Below, piece by piece: positions 7,198 through 9,043 of a stretch of DNA of 9,043 nucleotides. This DNA comes from JARRNJ01 sp037385045 (GTDB lineage: Bacteria > Pseudomonadota > Gammaproteobacteria > JASBUN01). Location of the stretch: the NCBI GenBank assembly GCA_037385045.1, contig JARRNJ010000085.1:1-9043 (forward strand), in the 5' to 3' direction. Position 1 is the stretch's first letter, and the number at the start of each line of letters is the position of its first letter. The notes beneath the pieces are model-generated. The model made no database searches. It was not told the origin of the DNA and was given only the letters and a program-made list of their open reading frames with translations. The position numbers were made by a program, and so were the translations under genes.

Positions 7198-7228
7198 ATT
7201 TTACTGTTAGCCGTGCATTGTGCCACAA
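7198..7228 (-). promoter_or_regulatory. Candidate ccmA promoter with an overlapping palindrome
   Basis: On the minus strand, TAAAAT (7203-7198; 5 of 6 matches to the sigma-70 -10 box) lies 19 bases after TTGTGG (7228-7223), a weak -35. The 19-bp spacing is longer than ideal. The -35 lies inside a perfect 11-bp palindrome, TTGTGCCACAA (7218-7228), which could be an operator half-site pair in this divergent region. No FNR box (TTGAT-N4-ATCAA) is visible, although ccm operons are often oxygen-regulated. This is pattern matching only. Confidence 0.25.
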
Positions 7229-7354
7229 CATCGCGGCGCGGTTCCACTTTGACCGCCGGGAATGAGAAAAAAGCCCGCACTAGGGCCAATTCCTGTACCG
7301 GCGCCGGAGGATATGGCAGCATGGTGCCCCGATTCCGGCGTAATCGATCCACCC

Positions 7355-8314
7355 ATGACCCAGTTTGACGTATTCAATGGCGATGCCGACGGCATTTGCG
7401 CCCTGCATCAGCTGCGGCTGGCCGAACCGGCCGATGACGCGGTCCTGATCACCGGGATCAAACGCGATATCGAACTCCTGGGCCGGGTGGATGCCGCTGC
7501 CGGCGATCGTGTGACAGTGCTCGATGTGTCCCTGGATCGCAACCGCACCGACCTCCAGCGGCTGCTCGCCGCCGGCGCCCGGGTCTTCTATGTCGATCAC
7601 CACTATGCCGGCGACATTCCCGCCCATGCGGCGCTGGAGACGCTCATCGATACTGCCCCCGACAGCTGCACCAGCCTGCTGGTGGACGCCCACCTGCAGG
7701 GGCGCTACCGCGCCTGGGCGGTGGCGGCGGCGTTCGGCGACAACCTCCATGAGCGCGCCCGGCTCGCCGCCGAGCCGCTGGGCGTGGGCGCCCGGGGCCT
7801 GGAGACCCTGCAGGCCCTCGGCACCTACATCAACTACAACGGCTACGGCACCGCGCTCGACGACCTGTTTTTTCACCCGGCCGAGCTCTACCGGCGGTTG
7901 CGCCCCTATGCCGATCCATTCCGGTTCGTGGCCGAAGACGAGGCCTACCGGATACTGGCCGACGGCTATGCCGGCGACATGGACCGGGCCCGGGCCGTGG
8001 CCCCGGAACGGGCAACGCCCCACGGCGCCATCTACGTGCTCCCGGACACCCACTGGGCACGGCGGGTCAGCGGTGTGTTTGCCAACGAACTGGCCCGGGA
8101 GCATCCGGCACGTGCCCACGCCCTGCTCACCCGGCGGCCCCAGGGCGGATACGTGGTCAGCGTGCGCGCGCCCCTGCAACGCCAGGACGGAGCCGACGCC
8201 CTGTGTCGGCGCTTTCCCACCGGCGGCGGGCGCAAGGCGGCGGCGGGAATCAACAATCTGCCCGAAGACCGCTTCGACGCATTTGCCGCCGCCTTTGTCG
8301 ACGGCTTCCGTTGA
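7355..8314 (+). CDS. DHH-family phosphoesterase
   Basis: From the ATG at 7355 the product is 319 residues. The N-terminal DHH domain shows motif I as FNGDADGICA (D10, D12), an Asp in VTVLDVSLD (about D57), and the defining Asp-His-His at residues 81-83 (YVDHHYAGD). The C-terminal DHHA1-like part has a Gly-rich motif, GGGRKAAAGIN, at about 290-300. The family uses Mn2+ or Mg2+ to hydrolyse phosphodiester bonds, as in RecJ and NrnA nano-RNases; the substrate of this member cannot be read from sequence. I chose 7355 because the conserved domain starts at once (MTQFDVFNGDADG). In-frame ATGs at 7262 and 7313 would add 31 or 14 residues with no recognised pattern. None of the starts has a well-placed Shine-Dalgarno. 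The gene is transcribed divergently from ccmA and converges with yajQ. Confidence 0.87.
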   Translation: MTQFDVFNGDADGICALHQLRLAEPADDAVLITGIKRDIELLGRVDAAAGDRVTVLDVSLDRNRTDLQRLLAAGARVFYVDHHYAGDIPAHAALETLIDTAPDSCTSLLVDAHLQGRYRAWAVAAAFGDNLHERARLAAEPLGVGARGLETLQALGTYINYNGYGTALDDLFFHPAELYRRLRPYADPFRFVAEDEAYRILADGYAGDMDRARAVAPERATPHGAIYVLPDTHWARRVSGVFANELAREHPARAHALLTRRPQGGYVVSVRAPLQRQDGADALCRRFPTGGGRKAAAGINNLPEDRFDAFAAAFVDGFR

Positions 8315-8327
8315 CCGGGCTATAAGA

Positions 8328-8352
8328 GGGTGAGTTGGCCGCCGGCTCACCC
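8328..8352 (+). terminator. Hairpin just after the DHH gene
   Basis: GGGTGAG at 8328-8334 pairs with CTCACCC at 8346-8352, giving a 7-bp stem with an 11-nt loop, starting 14 bases after the DHH stop codon. There is no following T-run, so it is at best a weak or Rho-assisted terminator. Confidence 0.3.
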
Positions 8353-8361
8353 GGCCGCAAA

Positions 8362-8393
8362 CGGTGCGCCGCCTGCGGCCGGCGCACCCTACG
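8362..8393 (-). repeat. REP-like palindromic element, copy 1 (inverted)
   Basis: Read on the minus strand, this is CGTAGGGTGCG, a GC-rich hairpin body, and a closing GCACCG. The inner arms GGTGCGCCG and CGGCGCACC form the stem. It matches copy 2 (8424-8461) at both ends and in the CCGCAGGCGGC core, but is 6 bases shorter. The GTAGGGTGCG head with a closing CGCACC is a form I associate with dispersed intergenic REP-type repeats in GC-rich gammaproteobacteria. It lies between two converging genes and may act as a bidirectional terminator or mRNA 3' stabiliser. Confidence 0.65.
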
Positions 8394-8423
8394 CCCCAAT
8401 CTGTTGCGTGCCGCCTGTTGGCC

Positions 8424-8461
8424 CGTAGGGTGCGTTCGCCGCCGCAGGCGGCAACGCACCG
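8424..8461 (+). repeat. REP-like palindromic element, copy 2
   Basis: The element is CGTAGGGTGCG, then a stem formed by GGTGCGTT and AACGCACC with an inner GCCGCC/GGCGGC stem closed by GCA, then a final G. It is the better-preserved hairpin of the pair. It faces copy 1 so that the two CGTAGGG heads point towards each other across a 30-bp spacer, the doublet arrangement typical of REP elements mobilised by RAYT transposases. No transposase gene is present in the window. Confidence 0.7.
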
Positions 8462-8493
8462 TCTGCCGCGGCCTCGTCCGAACCGCGGTGGGC

Positions 8494-8976
8494 TCAGTCG
8501 CGGAAATTGGTGAACTGCAGCGGCAGGCCCAGATCCTGCTCGCGCAACGTCCCGATGACATTCTGCAAATCGTCGCGTTTCTTGCCGGTTACGCGCACCT
8601 GTTCTCCCTGGACCGCCGCCTGCACTTTGAGTTTGCTGTCCTTGACCAGTATGACGATATTTTTTGCCAGTTCCTTGTCGTTGCCCTGACGTACGGTCAC
8701 CGCCTGCTGCGCCCGCATGTTGGCCACCTCCACCTTGCCGCGCTCCAGGCAGCCGATGTCGATGCCCCGCCGGGTCAACGCCTTGCCGAGGATGTCCATG
8801 ATCTGATCGATCTGGAATTCAGCCTCGGCGTGCAGGGTCAGCACGCCCTCCTGGCGCTCGACCCGGGCATCGGTGCCCTTGAAGTCGAAGCGGTTGGATA
8901 TCTCCCGATTGGCCTGGTCCACCGCGTTGGTCAATTCGTGCGTATCGACCTCGGAAACCACGTCGAATGACGGCAT
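8494..8976 (-). CDS. yajQ: YajQ-family nucleotide-binding protein
   Basis: The product is 160 residues. It starts MPSFDVVSEVDTHELTNAVD and ends LPLQFTNFRD, both hallmark ends of the YajQ/UPF0234 family, whose members are 160-163 residues. The centre carries NRFDFKGTDA and the AKNIVILVKDSKLKVQAAVQGEQVRVTGKKRDDLQ region. The fold is two ferredoxin-like domains. Family members bind nucleotides; a Xanthomonas homologue binds cyclic di-GMP and acts with a transcription factor, but whether this one does is unknown. I chose the ATG at 8976 because it is the conserved family start and GGGGGAG lies 9 bases upstream; the frame stays open to an ATG at 9039, which adds 21 atypical residues. The gene stands alone and converges with the DHH gene. 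Confidence 0.94.
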   Translation of the reverse strand: MPSFDVVSEVDTHELTNAVDQANREISNRFDFKGTDARVERQEGVLTLHAEAEFQIDQIMDILGKALTRRGIDIGCLERGKVEVANMRAQQAVTVRQGNDKELAKNIVILVKDSKLKVQAAVQGEQVRVTGKKRDDLQNVIGTLREQDLGLPLQFTNFRD

Positions 8977-9011
8977 GACTTTTCTCCCCCTGCTACGTGA
9001 TTCGGCCACGA

Positions 9012-9039
9012 AGCATACCCTCATTGAACGCAGGGGCAA
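9012..9039 (-). promoter_or_regulatory. Candidate sigma-70 promoter for yajQ
   Basis: On the minus strand, TTGCCC (9039-9034) and TATGCT (9017-9012) are separated by 16 bases, each matching 4 of 6 consensus positions. They lie 36 bases or more upstream of the chosen yajQ ATG. The placement is plausible but the match is modest, and the window edge cuts off further context. Confidence 0.3.
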
Positions 9040-9043
9040 ACCC

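Noticed and set aside
7205..7228. A sigma-54-like site on the minus strand, because TGGCAC is present.
   Set aside because: The second half (TTGC) is not present at the required spacing, so only half the consensus is met.
7262..7354. An upstream ATG at 7262 for the DHH protein, adding 31 residues.
   Set aside because: The added residues are Pro-rich and do not resemble a family start; the conserved domain begins directly at the ATG at 7355. The extension is not excluded, because no start has a clear ribosome-binding site.
7280..8350. A 356-codon open frame on the minus strand opposite the DHH gene.
   Set aside because: The plus-strand frame carries the DHH and Gly-rich motifs. The antisense product shows no family pattern and depends on the GC-rich third positions of the real gene.
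8977..9039. A 21-residue upstream extension of YajQ from an ATG at 9039.
   Set aside because: The family starts at MPSFD, and a strong GGGGGAG site precedes that ATG. The extra stretch is better read as 5' leader and promoter.

Overview
This 9 kb window comes from a GC-rich proteobacterial chromosome. The gene set (a full-length System I cytochrome c maturation operon, a NudF-type ADP-ribose pyrophosphatase and a YajQ homologue) best fits a gammaproteobacterium. The E. coli-like numbering of the catalytic histidines in CcmC, CcmE and CcmF supports this, but I cannot name the genus.

Layout. From about 7140 down to 1, everything on the minus strand forms one tightly packed block. In transcription order it runs ccmA, ccmB, ccmC, ccmD, ccmE, ccmF, a 20-codon junction ORF, ccmI, a small CxxC-containing lipoprotein, and nudF. 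Neighbouring ccm genes mostly overlap by 1 to 4 bases (TGATG or ATGA junctions), which indicates translational coupling. Diverging from ccmA, on the plus strand, is a DHH-family phosphoesterase (about 7355-8314). It converges on yajQ (8976-8494, minus strand). The 180 bp between those two holds a pair of inverted REP-like palindromes.

How the genes work together. CcmA and CcmB (ABC transporter) with CcmC and CcmD (heme handling) load heme onto His123 of the periplasmic chaperone CcmE. CcmF, a WWD-domain heme lyase, and CcmI, a TPR protein that binds apocytochrome, carry out the ligation. The thiol-handling members of the pathway, CcmG (thioredoxin-like) and CcmH (LRCxxC), normally sit between ccmF and ccmI. 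Here they are absent. Their place is taken by a single 63-bp, 20-codon ORF whose start overlaps the ccmF stop and whose stop overlaps the ccmI start.

The main points for follow-up are this missing ccmGH segment and its in-frame scar-like ORF, the CxxC lipoprotein just downstream, the REP-like doublet, and a small palindrome in the ccmA/DHH divergent region. I saw no tRNA, rRNA, CRISPR array, insertion sequence or phage gene.
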